Shown here: piece by piece, positions 1-16,214 of the stretch | How positions within the stretch are numbered: position 1 is the first letter of the stretch | Layout: each line of letters starts with the position of its first letter | Origin: Dioscorea cayenensis subsp. rotundata | Lineage: Eukaryota > Streptophyta > Magnoliopsida > Dioscoreales > Dioscoreaceae | NCBI RefSeq assembly: GCF_009730915.1 | Contig: NC_052474.1 | Location: 2,329,501-2,393,500, forward strand | Length of the DNA stretch: 64,000 bases | Direction: 5' to 3' | Translations under genes and position numbers: made by a program | The notes under the pieces: model-generated | The model's input: the letters and a program-made list of their open reading frames with translations, nothing else | Told to the model about the DNA's origin: nothing | Database searches by the model: none

Positions 1-1180
1 TTATAATAATTAATAATGAGCAAATATGATATTAAACTCATAATTATATTATAAAAACCTACACAATTTTGATATTTAAATTGATAAATGACCTTATATA
101 CAGTAGAGATTTCTAATTATGTCATTTATTTTTATATTTTTTTAATATTTACAAATTTAATATATTAATATATAATTATCGAACTTCTCTCGGTGTTATT
201 TATTTATTTATTTGTTTATTGGTTGATTTTTGTTAAAAATAAATAGAAAATATAATTCACTAATTCTTATATCTCAATTGAGTTTTTTTATTTTTGTTTT
301 TAAATTTTCTTATATTTTTTTAGTTAATTAGAATACTTTAATTTTTATATTTTTTTATAATAAAAATTACACTCATTTATTGTTTTATTTTTAATAAATT
401 AAATTTTTTTAGAAAGTATTTACATAACACATTAATATATTTTATTTTTAAATATTAATTTTTGTTGGTATGTTTATGATATATATATATATTGTAATTC
501 TATTTATTGATTATATATTATAAATTAATATTAATAAATATACATGATTTTGTGGTTTCTAATAAAAAAATAATAATAAATTATTAAATATTATAAAAAA
601 AATTAAATATTGTGACCCGATTGACCCGGCCGGATCAACCGGTTACCGGTTGAACCGCCCGGGTCACCGGGTTTTTTAATACCCGGATCAATGGGGTATA
701 CCCGGGCCGACCACATGGCCGGTTCCTGGTTTTTCTGGTTGAACCGGTCAGGCCGGTCCGGATCTGACAACCTTGGTTTTAATAAGGTAGTGGATTACTT
801 AGAAACTCTAGGACGTTCCAGAAATATTTTGGAAAAAAATTTTAAAAAAAAAACTAAATTTAGTTAGATCCCATACAACTATAAAATCTGGTTATGTCTT
901 CCGATATAAAATATATATCGTTAGGTGTGCAACTTCTAGAACTCTGAATCCACTTCTATATTAGTCTTGTTTATAAAATTATAATATATCTACTTCAAAT
1001 ACTTATCTATTATGTATTTTTAATGTTTTAAAAATAAAGATAGGATATATCCGAACATTAATATTAATTTTAAACATCAGAAAAAAAACTATAAATCCAT
1101 GAAAGATATTCACATAAAATTTAACTTTATTAAGATTTTTGTTTAAAAATAAATGGATAAACTATAAATTCGCGGGAACC
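1..1180. other. AT-rich intergenic DNA, no gene seen
   Basis: No coding exon is recognisable. The stretch is strongly AT-rich with short TA runs (for example near 481-492). The exception is a compact GC-rich island at 612-772, listed separately as a repeat. A tract at about 1140-1165 resembles the recurrent 'ggataaac' LINE tail of this window but is too short to classify. Confidence 0.6.
612..772. repeat. GC-rich transposon-end-like island
   Basis: An island of ACCGGTT, CCGGCC and CCCGGGT words in direct and inverted orientation stands out from the AT-rich flanks. It ends in a sequence of the type 'acaaccttggttttaataa', which I associate with the ends of widespread non-autonomous plant DNA transposons. 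No terminal inverted repeat pair or target-site duplication could be fixed, so the class is left open. Confidence 0.4.
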
Positions 1181-2180
1181 GCAAAACCAGAGCAGACAAA
1201 ACGACAACAAGAAAGGACTTTTAAAACAGCCAAGTGATGTGAGCTGTGTCTATCCGAGATCTTTTTGTTTCATCTTTACCATCCTTTTTAAGGTAATTTT
1301 CTTTTTAACTCACTAAACACACTAATCCTGATGCTTTAGATTTCAATTTTACGTATTGATGTTCAAAGCTTTACATGTCTATGTTTATTTGTTTCCTTCT
1401 ATCATCTTGAATGTGTGTCAAATAGGTGAAATTTTTTAATCTTTTATTTAGATTACAATTAGTTGTAGTTCTTGATGTTCCTAGCTATAGATTTATCCTT
1501 AGAGTTCTAGAGATCTTGCCAATACTTAACATACACAGTTAGAACTTATAGTTTTTATCTTTAAGGTTATTGATGATTGGAGCTATACATAAATACTTAT
1601 AATTTCTGATTTTTTTTTAAAAAAATTGTATAAATCATTGAATCTGTTGTTTATAATGACTAACATGTATATTTATATCGACTAACAGGTTCCTACTTTT
1701 ACTTATAATTTCCTTTGATTTCTCTAATACCAAAAATATATGTTATCCATCTTCTTCTCTGTTAACTACTTCCTCTTGTTTTTTTATTCTTTGGGAAAAA
1801 CTATTAGAATAAAAAGCTAGTGATTCTAACAAACTAAGTGATCACTAACTGGCTAGTAATAAAGCAATAAATATTAAGAGCTAAAAAATCCATTTATTAT
1901 CCATATATTCCTCAAAAATTCAAATATAACAAAAAAAAGTATGCATGGTAATAGGATAATTTTGTTCGGGAATAATTGTATGTTGTCTTTTTAATTATAT
2001 TGGCAACTGAAAAGAAAAGGTCATAATAACTGAAATTATATCAACAACTTTGAATGTTTTATTTGATCTTTTGATATTCATTAGATATTTTTTTATATTT
2101 TTTTATTTTTAAACACTCTTTTAGAGCATCAATCAATTCTTCATGGATTTGTGAGCCAGGAACCAAGAAATTCAAGAGGC
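1181..2180 (+). promoter_or_regulatory. Probable leader and leader intron of the TIGR01589-type gene
   Basis: A less AT-rich block at about 1170-1290 ends in an AG/gtaatt splice donor (near 1291). A possible acceptor lies at about 2158-2160, shortly before the ATG at 2181. This looks like a non-coding first exon followed by a leader intron of about 0.85 kb. If the acceptor at 2160 is used, the short upstream ATG at about 2143 (three codons, then TGA) is removed from the mRNA. Transcript data would be needed to prove it. Confidence 0.4.
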
Positions 2181-4923
2181 ATGGCTAACTCAAATAACAA
2201 GGTCACCCAAGATATCAAAGAATTAATTGAACATGTAATTCATCTCTTCTTCTTTTCGTTTTTTTTTTTCAAAATTTTATTTTTTCGGATATTATAATTC
2301 AAATATATATTATTCATCTCAAGTGGAATATCTGAAATTTATCTATTAAACAGCTTAACTTTTTATTTATTTATTTATTTATTTAATTACAGGTCAAAAT
2401 GAGGATCGAATCATGTCTATGTAATTATAACTCTCAAGCAGAAACAGTGGCCATACTCCAAAGCAATGGAATAGTTCCCTCCGTTGTCAATAGAAGTAAA
2501 ATTCATAATTATATTATCAATTACTAATATATATTATTTAAAAAAGAAACTATTCATACTCACGTACATGTCTATATCCTTCATTATACAATTGATCAAT
2601 TTTATTGGGAACTTTGATGGTTTTTTTAAAATTGGCTGTGCAGTATGGGAGACATTGGTGAATCAAAATCCTGAATTTTTCAGTTTATATTCTCAAAATT
2701 TGGTTTTGATCAGCCAAATAAACGCCTTCAACACTTTGGTTCAGCAGCTGCATGATGCATTAATAACATCAATCAATGCTGCCAACCATGATCCAGGTAT
2801 GGACTTCAATTTGGTTTATTTTTCTTTTTTACCATGATAATTAAAAAAAAATCTATTCGATTATATATAATTAAAAAACTATTCTTAGCGTGGCCCATCT
2901 TAAGCCCAACCACTCAACCTATCATCATCCAGCTATATTTTGTTTTTCTAAATTTTATGGCCCATCTTAGGCCCAACCACTCCACACCATCTCCTGAATA
3001 CTCTTCCTGTTGTCGTGGGAGTTTGTTGTTTTGCTGTCTCTTCACTTCTGGTGATTTGTGTTTTTTCTCTGTAATTTTTTTTTGTTAGAATTAAATCTGT
3101 TATTTATCCACTTTTTCAAAAAATAAAAAAAATTTAAAAAATTAGAACCCTTTATAACTCTCTTCTCGTTTTATACTTTATAATTTATTTTTAATATATT
3201 CGTGATTTATATATTTATTATAAATAAATAAATCAGTAGAAATTTTTCTAATTATAAAAAAATAAAACCCCAGAAAAGAAAAACTAGTCTTTAAAAAAAA
3301 AAAAGAATTTCCATGAATGCAGGGCCAAGCATGATGCAGAACAATGTGGTAAACCATCAAGCTTTTCAAGGCGTTCAAATGGCCACTCCTCCTCAACATG
3401 TTGCCAATCAAATTGGATTTGAAGATATGATATACATTCAAGATCCTTCTCAAGAACCTCAAATGGATATTCATTTTCCTTCTCAAAACTTAGTTAATCC
3501 TGGTGATAGTGACCAAATCTTTACTTTTGCTCAATTCTTTGCCAATATTAGTGGTAGTCAAATGATTGATAATTCTCCTCAACACTTAGCCAATCCTGGT
3601 GGTACTGAAGATGTGATGAGCATGCAAATGACTGAAATACCCCAAGTTCCAACTAATTTTTCTAATAACACTAGTGCTATCTCTCGTCAGGCCATCTCTA
3701 ATTTTAGTGGTTTTGAAGACATAATAGGTGAAATTACTGAAACGCCCTATGTTCCTCATATTGACACTAGTGTTATCTCTGCTCAAGCCTCAGCCAATCC
3801 TATTCATTCAGGACATATGATGGGTCAACTTACTGAAATGCCCCCCATTCCGGACACTAGTGTTCTCCTTGATGACTCTAGTGTTATGTCTACCCAACAC
3901 TTAGCCAGTTCTAATACTTTTGGGCAGATTAAGAGTGAAACTACTGAAATGCCCCCCATTCTTCAAGGCGATATTGATGACAATGATGGGTAAGTGTAAT
4001 ATGACTATTATGATGTATATATATATATATAAAATTGTCATATGATAGTTTTTATTTTGAATGTACTACAAGTTACTCACAAATTGTTGCACTATGTTAT
4101 TGTTTTGAAAGTATTATGACCAATGAACTTCCTCAAATGATTGGAATGAGCAATGCTCAACAACAACAACAACAACAGCCATCCCCACCACCTCTTGGGG
4201 GATTCATGGAGGGGTAAGATCGTCATTGACCTCAATAATATTTATATATATATATATATGTATATTTTTTTGGTACTGCTGTACTATTTCACCCCACGTA
4301 CGTCAGGTGTGACTTTGTTTTTATTATGTTATACTTTCAGTCTCTTTCTTTAATTTAATTTATGGTTTATCTATTTTTTATAAATATTATATATAGATGT
4401 TCTTATATTATTAAGTATATAATATATATTCTCACAAACTTATCACTGGAGATTCTAACATATATGCATGTCATAATAAGGGTTATATACAATTACTTAA
4501 AAAAAAAGTTTTTATAGTTAAAAAAAAAAACTAAATATGTACTTATGGTTGAATTGTTAATATTATTATGATTTGAAGTTCATTTAAGTGAATTTATTTC
4601 CTTATTTTAATTATTATATATGTCATGTTATTTGTGTTAGATACATATGAAGAATAATATATATACACACATTTGTGAAAATGTCTCTCTTAAAAAGAGT
4701 GTTTATTTCATGCAGGAGCAGTTCCTTGGCAAATGAGATGGAACATTTTGAAAACTTGGACATCTTTCAACACATTTCCTTGCCATCTGATTCAGTTTCC
4801 ATCCCATTGAATGCTTTTCCTGCTGACTACTTCCCAGACCTCATGACTGCTCCCCTCCCTTTCACTTCCAGCCCCACCTCCGGCTCCGGCTCCGGCTCCG
4901 GCTCAGGCTCAGGCTCCGGATGA
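2181..4923 (+). CDS. Plant TIGR01589-domain protein with Gln/Met-rich repeat region and Gly-Ser tail
   Basis: I predict six coding exons: 2181-2234, 2393-2495, 2644-2796, 3323-3989, 4112-4213 and 4716-4923. All have GT-AG borders and matching phases, giving 428 residues. Exons 1-3 (residues about 8-95) read like the plant-specific TIGR01589 domain: a short helix with IESCL, then IWETLVNQNPEFF and a final helix with a Gln-rich end. The function of that family is not established. Exon 4 encodes a low-complexity region rich in Gln, Met, Ser and Asn. It has four spaced copies of a T-E-x-P-x-[VI]-[PL] motif and repeats of the type Q-x-L-[AV]-N-P-G. Exon 5 carries a short poly-Gln run, and the last exon ends in a perfect (Gly-Ser)n tail just before TGA. 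Intron 3 contains a LINE-tail fragment. The domain call is by recall of the family pattern. The exon model is well supported by phase, but the start codon is less certain. Confidence 0.75.
2880..3150 (+). mobile_element. LINE 3'-end fragment in intron 3 of the TIGR01589-type gene
   Basis: The segment contains an internal near-repeat of 'tggcccatctta..gcccaaccactc' (about 2890 and 2960). It ends in 'ttatttatccactttttc' followed by A-rich DNA, the same terminal motif found at several other places in the window. I read it as the 5'-truncated tail of an L1-type element in the sense direction of the host gene. Target-site duplications were not identified. Confidence 0.45.
4868..4920 (+). repeat. 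In-frame hexanucleotide microsatellite (Gly-Ser codons)
   Basis: About eight tandem copies of a tccggc/tcaggc hexamer lie at the very end of the open frame and encode alternating Ser and Gly up to the stop codon. Because the unit is six bases, slippage would lengthen or shorten the tail without shifting frame. Confidence 0.9.
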
Positions 4924-6354
4924 GGGAATCGGTACCCTATCTAATACTGTATCTGCCTCAATGAGTCTGTTAATCTTCATCAACTTCATTCTTAAATTTC
5001 TTCCCAAAACTCTGGGATTGCTTTGCTTCTTATAATTCACTCAACAGTTAGTTTAATTATATGCTTATCTTTAATTTTCGTAGTTCTTATTATAATTATA
5101 TACTTATCATTATGTTCAATGTGACGTATTTTTTTTTTAAATAAAATGTGGATAAGTCACGTGTTAGGGGTTTGTGCATAGATTATGGATCAATTATCCA
5201 GCTAACATATGTGTCCTCAGCTGTGGCCGATTTATTATTATCTCTATTTTCATCAAGTATTGAATTTGAGATCTTTGCGTGTTTCACCGTTAATTCTTAC
5301 AATGACATTAAGTACAGACTAAGTTATAAGGCATTCGATGTATTGTATTTTTCTCTTTGTTAGATATTGGCTTTATAATTATATTTTTCCACCGAGCCCT
5401 CTCTCTATTTAAATTCAAATTGTTCATGTATTTATTCATATCTTAACTCATTAATCTCTGCTGACAAGCTTGATCAGAATATAAAATTCAAAGAAATGAC
5501 TAATTTTCATTTTATACGTTGGAAAGTCAAAGACTCTCTCATCTTGAGATAACACATAATTTAAGTAAACAAATCACTGTGAATGTCATGCATGCATTGC
5601 ATTTTTATATTTTAAAACTCAAAACTCTTCTTAATTATTATATCATAATTAAAGACAAACCCAAACTCAGCATTGCATGCACTGGAATATATAAGAGCAG
5701 AAGAGAAAGAAGTTAATGAGAAGTGGAGACCATCACCATGGATCCCTTCTATATATGATGCTTGTGGTACTTTGATTGTTAGCTAATGGTGATTATGTTT
5801 TTTTAAACTTTCATATTCTCAAATTAATTGCAATATGCAAGTTTATTGGTAATCAATCACTCATGTAAAATTAAACAAGTCATAGGAGCTGAATTTTCTT
5901 TACTATAACCAAAATATTATTTTAAAGAATATTTCAAATATTAAAGAATGATATGTTTGATGGAATTTTTGTTTTTATAGTGTTGATTTTGTTTTTGTGG
6001 ATTCTGCCGATGATATTGAAATATAATTTTTTTATTATAGTATACAATTAATGTAATTAACATATTAAATAAAAGTAAGAGCTTTCCAACCATGAAGTTA
6101 GGCTTGTGATACACTATCCTAAAGTTCGATTTTGTATTTTTGTACAAAGATATCCACCGTCTATTTAATTGTTTGGAGCTTCTTAGTTGCACATGTTCCG
6201 GAATAATTATACAAAAAAGAGAATGGGAGATGGGAGAAGTAGAGCTTGTGCAAGCTAAGATTTTACTAGTAAAAGAGAGCTCACCATTTGATTTAAGTTT
6301 AATTTGATCTAATAAAACTAGGTTGTTTACGTAATATATATATATATATATATA

Positions 6355-6610
6355 AAACCCATCATCATGACGTCCCCGATAAAATATATGACGTGAAATG
6401 TCATCTAAAAATGACTGTTTATCATTATAAAAAAAGAAAGCGTCCCTCAGGGCATGTGACGTGAAAGTGAAAAAAGTTTGATATAATCAATCAACCATCT
6501 GACGATCCAAATGCTGATTTAGAAAAACATCTCAGATTGAGGACGCCCCCAGATGTTTTCATATACGTAACCCTATCATCTAGGGACGTCCCTAGTTGTC
6601 ATCTAATGGT
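6355..6610. repeat. TGACGT-rich repeat with a 16-bp palindrome, possibly CACTA subterminal DNA
   Basis: Within 250 bp there are repeated TGACGT(C/G) words (near 6368, 6390 and 6459), GACGTCCC blocks, and a perfect palindrome CTAGGGACGTCCCTAG at 6580-6595. Repeated short words in both orientations resemble the subterminal regions of CACTA transposons. No CACTA end was found, so an ACGT-box regulatory region is an alternative reading. Confidence 0.35.
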
Positions 6611-6855
6611 CTAAAAAAGGTTCAGGTGGGGTAAATGTATCTAACGGGTCGGGGGCTTGATGAGATATGTTCTTCGTTTTTTACAGTTATGTTTTGTTTT
6701 TTTTTCTCTGTCTGTTTCGGATATCTTTATTGCCACCACTTATAATGACATAATGTATGTTGTTGTTTTATTTGTTTATGATGTGAGGTTTGTTGTTTAT
6801 TTATTTATTATTATTATTTTAATAAAAATGATTTATCCATTTTTTAAAAAATAAT
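6600..6855 (+). mobile_element. 5'-truncated LINE tail
   Basis: T- and G-rich sequence of the LINE 3'-end type ends in 'aaaatgatttatccattttttaaaaaata', here at about 6825-6853. The same end is seen in the better-defined copy at 47568-47805. No coding part is left. Confidence 0.5.
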
Positions 6856-7487
6856 CTAACATTTACAAAATTATTGTTTGGAGATAAGTAACGGTAAAGA
6901 AAAATAAAAAATTAAAAAAATAATAATAGCAGGTTTGTGAAGTGGGGGACTATCTCGTATGTATGCATGCACCCCAAATTGAAGGGTAAAAGTAAAAGCA
7001 TATATAACTTTACATGTATTATTCGATGCGGGCTTAGCTAGCTTTACATGAAAAGAAGATGTTGATTTAGGTTTTCTCATAAAGATATCTGAGCTTGACC
7101 AGCTTTAGTTGTACGCCTAGGCTTACCTAGTTCCAACAAAAACAAGTATAAAATCAAAAAACTAATAAATACTAGTTGGTGATAAAAAGGATAAAAAATT
7201 TACATTCCCATAATTCAGTTAAAAATAAACATTGAATAGCTAAGAGAAACACAATATAAAAAAAAAAATAGAAATAAAATTTCTTCACTGTAATTTTATT
7301 TTTATAAATCAGGCAACAATCTTTCTATTGTATTTTCTTATTTAGTAATAAATTCACAATTTATTCATTTTTATTAAAAAAATAAAAATATTTTACATAA
7401 AAATTATCAAAAAAATAAGGAGATCTCATTCCAGAAAATAATAAAATTGTCTAAGATTTTGAATCTATGTTTACTGAGAACCGTGGG

Positions 7488-7565
7488 CTAGTCTACTGGT
7501 AACTGTCTATACTTTATGATTGAGATTTTTTTTAATTCGAACATCTCATATTACAATTTATTTTC
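7488..7565 (+). mobile_element. Possible tRNA-derived SINE head
   Basis: A 'gggctagtctactgg' A-box-like block is followed about 50 bp later by 'aattcgaacatc', which resembles a decayed B box. It is too diverged to be a tRNA gene. A worn SINE head is the likeliest origin. Confidence 0.3.
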
Positions 7566-7818
7566 TGAGTCCTATATAAGAGTTTTATTTGAGCAATACC
7601 TCTCATTCTTTACTCCTGAGTTACATGACGGGAAAAGGATTTATTCTAAGAATGCCAATCAAGTTATCAGAATACATTACATGTGACACCTTCATACTAG
7701 CTCTCAATTTTATTAAAAAAAAATCGACTGATGTGAAAAATCATTACGGGTATTTAATGAATGCGGTTTATCCACTTTTTTTCAAAATCATTACGGGTTC
7801 TCACAAAATTAATTAATC

Positions 7819-8740
7819 TTAAACACGTGCGGGCCTCACACGAGTGCTTCCTCTCCTACATGCCTGACCGCGCGAATCCCATCTCTTTCTCGATCGAGGG
7901 GATTCCCTTGCAGAGTGAGCTCGGATCTCCTCATTTCCAATCTCTGATCGAAAGATACACTCTTCCCGAATTCGGATCGGATTCTCTTTTTCATCCCCAA
8001 AGCCCCAACCAATCCTTCCTCTCGCTCGTGTTCGCGGTTTCCATTTGATTTCCCAATCGAGGTAATCGCTTGAATCTTTTGTTTTGGGGTTTTTTTTTTT
8101 CTTCAATTTCTATCATGCATTAGTGTTTGAATTTAGCTTTTGATTTGTAGTCTCGTGGGAACCCTAGTTTCTTTTTCGATGCCCTAATTGGCATCTCTTG
8201 TCGATTTGATTGCTGACCATGAAGTTGTTTTGATGCTTCGTATCCATCAAATAGTTTTAAGATTATAGGAGAGTTTCTGAACCTTCATTATTTGAATTTT
8301 TGCTTTAATGTGATTCTAATGTCACCCTGGTGTCATTCTTAGTTGATGGGTTGAAAACTGGTTTGGGATTTTGGTGATGCGGTTGATTGAAGCTAGAATT
8401 GATGAATTTTTGTTGCTATGGCGTTTTCCGATGAACTTTTGGTTTTTATAATTGTTTTGAAGATATCCCAAGTTGAAAAGTGATGGAAGCACATGATTTA
8501 TAAAATTTAATGGTGTGAGAAGACTTGCAGTGTTGTTTTATATTTAACCTTTTTCACACCTTGTTTTTATGTAAAATAATTCCGTAGATCTTCTGTGGAT
8601 GGTTTATTGTTTTTTTGTCATTATATGTTATAATTGTTGTCAAAAAAATGATATATGATTGGTTTCTTTTGTCATTTGTGCTCTTGCCTTAGATTATTAT
8701 TTTTTTGTTAAGTTTAAAGTTTTCTTGTTGATCACCACAG
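7819..8740 (+). promoter_or_regulatory. SnRK1 leader exon and leader intron
   Basis: A GC-richer block at about 7820-8060 contains CT-rich runs typical of a plant 5' UTR and ends in 'cgag/gtaatc' (donor at about 8061). An intron of about 680 bp ends with 'atcaccacag' at 8740, five bases before the SnRK1 ATG. Leader introns are common in plant SnRK1 and other housekeeping genes. The exact transcription start cannot be seen. Confidence 0.6.
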
Positions 8741-8743
8741 TGA

Positions 8744-13694
<4,951 letters not shown>

Positions 13695-14829
13695 GAAGTG
13701 AGTAATAAATGCATGCTCATATTTGTTTGAATTGCATTGTTGGGTCTGCAACGAATGTAAATACAAAAAGTGGCGGCCTGTTGCGATATGCAGCTACTGA
13801 TTTATGTTTTTTGCTTTATAAGCTGAGACGTTGACATATATTCTAGGCTCTGCCACTCATGGGCATTCTATGGCAGGGCTAAACTTGTGCTTAAATGCAT
13901 TGTAGAATGCAACCTGACTTTGGCTAAGAATTAACCATTTTGTTTATGCTCGTCATGTCTTTGAGACCCCGTTCGGTTGGTGGGATGGAGACAGGGATAG
14001 GCACGTATGATTGATTGATTGATGTGATTAAATAACTTTTGTATCTTTTTAATATTCTATTTAAAAAATAATTATTAAAATAAAAATGAATAAATTTTTT
14101 TTAAATTCATTGTAAATATTATTGATTTAAAATATTTATAATTAAAATTTAATTATTTTTATATAAAATATAATTAATATAAAATTTTTAAATCCATTGT
14201 AAATATTATTTATTTGAAATATTTATTATTTAAACCATTTATAAGTAAAATTTAATTATTTTTATATAAAAATTAATTATCAAATTAGGAACAAATAAAA
14301 TTTTTAAATTCATTGTAAATATTATCCACCTGAAATATTTATTATTTATGATCAACAATTTTTATTGATAAAATTTTGATAAATTATAAGATGTAACGAG
14401 GGGTAAAATAGTAAGTTTCATCAATCAAAATTGTCTAGACCCATCTATTTTTGAAGGAACCATCCTGCAGAGTTTGAGAAACATCTGTTTCTCCTTATGT
14501 CTTTCTTAAATAATTTAATGCATATCCAAATGGGAGAGCATGTCCCCAAAAACAAGGGAGTCATTCGAACCAAACGGTGGTGCTGATAGTTTGGTCTAAA
14601 GACTGGCATAGATCTAGACCCAACAAGATCACTCCAAAGGAACAAAACTAATGCCACAACCATGATCCAATTCGCAAAACCCATGTCATTATTATTATTA
14701 TTATTATTAACAGCTCACACAAAACAAGAAAAATCACTACATTAGGAATTCTAGTAGATCCCTAATCCATTAAAACTTTCCTGTTCTCAGCTTCATGAAT
14801 AATCATCTTCAAGTTAAAGAGAGAGCCAT
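13695..14829. other. Intergenic spacer between convergent SnRK1 and alternative oxidase genes
   Basis: It includes the SnRK1 3' UTR (first few hundred bases), a probable MITE (13969-14578), and a short trinucleotide run of ATT at about 14690-14710. Next comes the 3' UTR of the alternative oxidase gene, which is read from the other strand. No additional gene is seen. Confidence 0.55.
13969..14578. mobile_element. Candidate MITE, AT-rich with 'CCGTTTGGTT' type ends
   Basis: The left end reads CCGTTCGGTTGGTGGGATGG, and the right end, reverse complemented, starts CCGTTTGGTTCGAATG. These are similar short inverted ends around an AT-rich core with internal near-repeats ('ttaaattcattgtaaatattat', three copies between 14090 and 14330). 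'GTTTGGTT' ends are common in Harbinger- or hAT-type MITEs. I could not find a clean target-site duplication, so the exact borders are uncertain. Confidence 0.4.
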
Positions 14830-16169
14830 TCAGTGATACCCAAGTGGCGCTGGCGTCTTCTGCAGTTCCAACCCCTGGTAATGAATGTCCTGCATTCAAA
14901 CCAAAACACAATCTCAGCAAAAATGAAATAATAATTATAAAATAAATAAAATTTCACATACCGAAGCATAATGGTTCACATCGCGGTGATGGGCCTCATC
15001 AGCCCGGACAACCATCACCACATCTCGAAGCTTCGAATTAGCCGGTAAGCGCCAGTAGTCAATGGCGATGGCCGGCGCCGGAACATTGTCTATCCTGCCG
15101 GCGTCGATCTCCTTGAGAAACTCAGTGTAGGAGTGAATAGCCTCCTCCTCTAGGTACCCAACGACACGGTGAGCGAATTTGGGAGAGATTAGATAGCCGA
15201 TGAAGTAAGCGTTGAAGAAGACGCCCTGGACGGCGAGAACGAGGGCTCTCTCGTACCACCGCGGATTGGATACCTCCATGAACGTCATCAGGTGCATGCG
15301 CTCGTTCTCTGCCTCTTCTAGCAGCGCGCGGATCCAACCTCCACTATGCTCGAATCGCCGCAGTGATCGCAGGTGCAGTAGCATCCCGCCCACCATCCCC
15401 GGCACTGCCGCCACCGTCTCCAGCATCATCGCGCGGCATCCATACCTTCTCTGCTCCCAATTTGAAACATTAGGGATCTCAAATCGGATCCATCATCACG
15501 GGTTTTAGATCTTTCAAAAATCCGAATTTTAAAAAAATATAAAGAAAATAAAAACCTGGAAGAAGATGTCGGTGGGGACTCGAAGAGTTTTCACAGTCCA
15601 GTACGCGATTTTATCCAACAATGTGGTGGGCTTGTGATGCTTCTTCAGATCGATCGTTTGATCCGATGAGTACGTATCCCAAGGCTATGATTTTTTTTTT
15701 TGAAAAATATGATTTTTTTTAGATAATTAGAATATTATCAGAAATTAAACCAAAAAAAAAAACGGAGACCAGAATAAATAAACGAAAAAAATAATAAAAA
15801 TAAAAAGTAAAAAAATCTCCATACCCTGAAGCAATTCCACTTCCACTCGGTGCCGTCCTCTTTCATCAACTTCAGTGGAGCCATGCCCCAGTAACTCACC
15901 ACCTCTTTCCGCTCATCGCCGGGGGTCGTCGCCGGCTCCTCCTGCTGGCCGACCTCCTCCTGGGCCGGAGTCGACGAGCTCGCCATCCGCACCGAGAGCA
16001 GCTTCACCCAAGTAGTTGGTGCGCGCGCTGGCGTGGCAAATATCGATGATCCATAAAGCAGCGCTTGTGACGGCTCCGCCGCCGCACGCGAGATCACCGC
16101 CGTGGAGAAAAGGCGGGGCCCAAGCTGCCTCAGAAGAGATCCAGCAGATCTAGAACCCATCATCGCCAT
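14830..16169 (-). CDS. AOX1: Mitochondrial alternative oxidase
   Basis: Four exons read on the minus strand: 15825-16169, 15556-15684, 14962-15450 and 14830-14889. This is the classic four-exon AOX layout, and it gives 340 residues with every phase matching. The enzyme is the cyanide-insensitive ubiquinol oxidase of the inner mitochondrial membrane, which lets electrons bypass complexes III and IV. The first ~60 residues are Arg/Ser/Ala-rich with few acids, as in a mitochondrial presequence. The di-iron motifs [18 protein letters not shown] and [12 protein letters not shown] are all present. Both regulatory cysteines are also visible, one in WNCFRPWDTY and one in RRYGCRAMM. The latter matches the thiol-regulated AOX1 type. 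The chosen start (MAMMGSRS) could be one of three closely spaced Met codons, and an upstream in-frame Met at 16214 is less likely. No frame problem is seen. Confidence 0.95.
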
Positions 16170-16214
16170 CAAAATCGAGATCGAGAATGGAAACGAAGAC
16201 CAAAAGGAAAGCAA

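Larger units (their letters stand above)
4924..7818. other. Intergenic spacer with transposon remnants
   Basis: No gene is supported between the TIGR01589-type gene and SnRK1. The spacer holds a possible CACTA-like fragment at 6355-6610, a LINE tail at about 6600-6855, a second short LINE tail ending at about 7790, a TA microsatellite near 6336-6352, and a tRNA-like SINE head at about 7488-7560. The short open frames here are AT-rich and not convincing. Confidence 0.6.

Noticed and set aside
3178-3486. Minus-strand open frame of 102 codons
   Set aside because: It lies antisense to exon 4 of the TIGR01589-type gene and into its intron; composition is the mirror of that exon.
7819-8106. Open frames on both strands in the SnRK1 leader
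   Set aside because: Both are explained by the GC-richer leader exon; the plus frame runs into the leader intron and neither has recognised similarity.
15122-15508. Open frames overlapping AOX exon 3 in other frames
   Set aside because: Shadow frames of a GC-rich coding exon.
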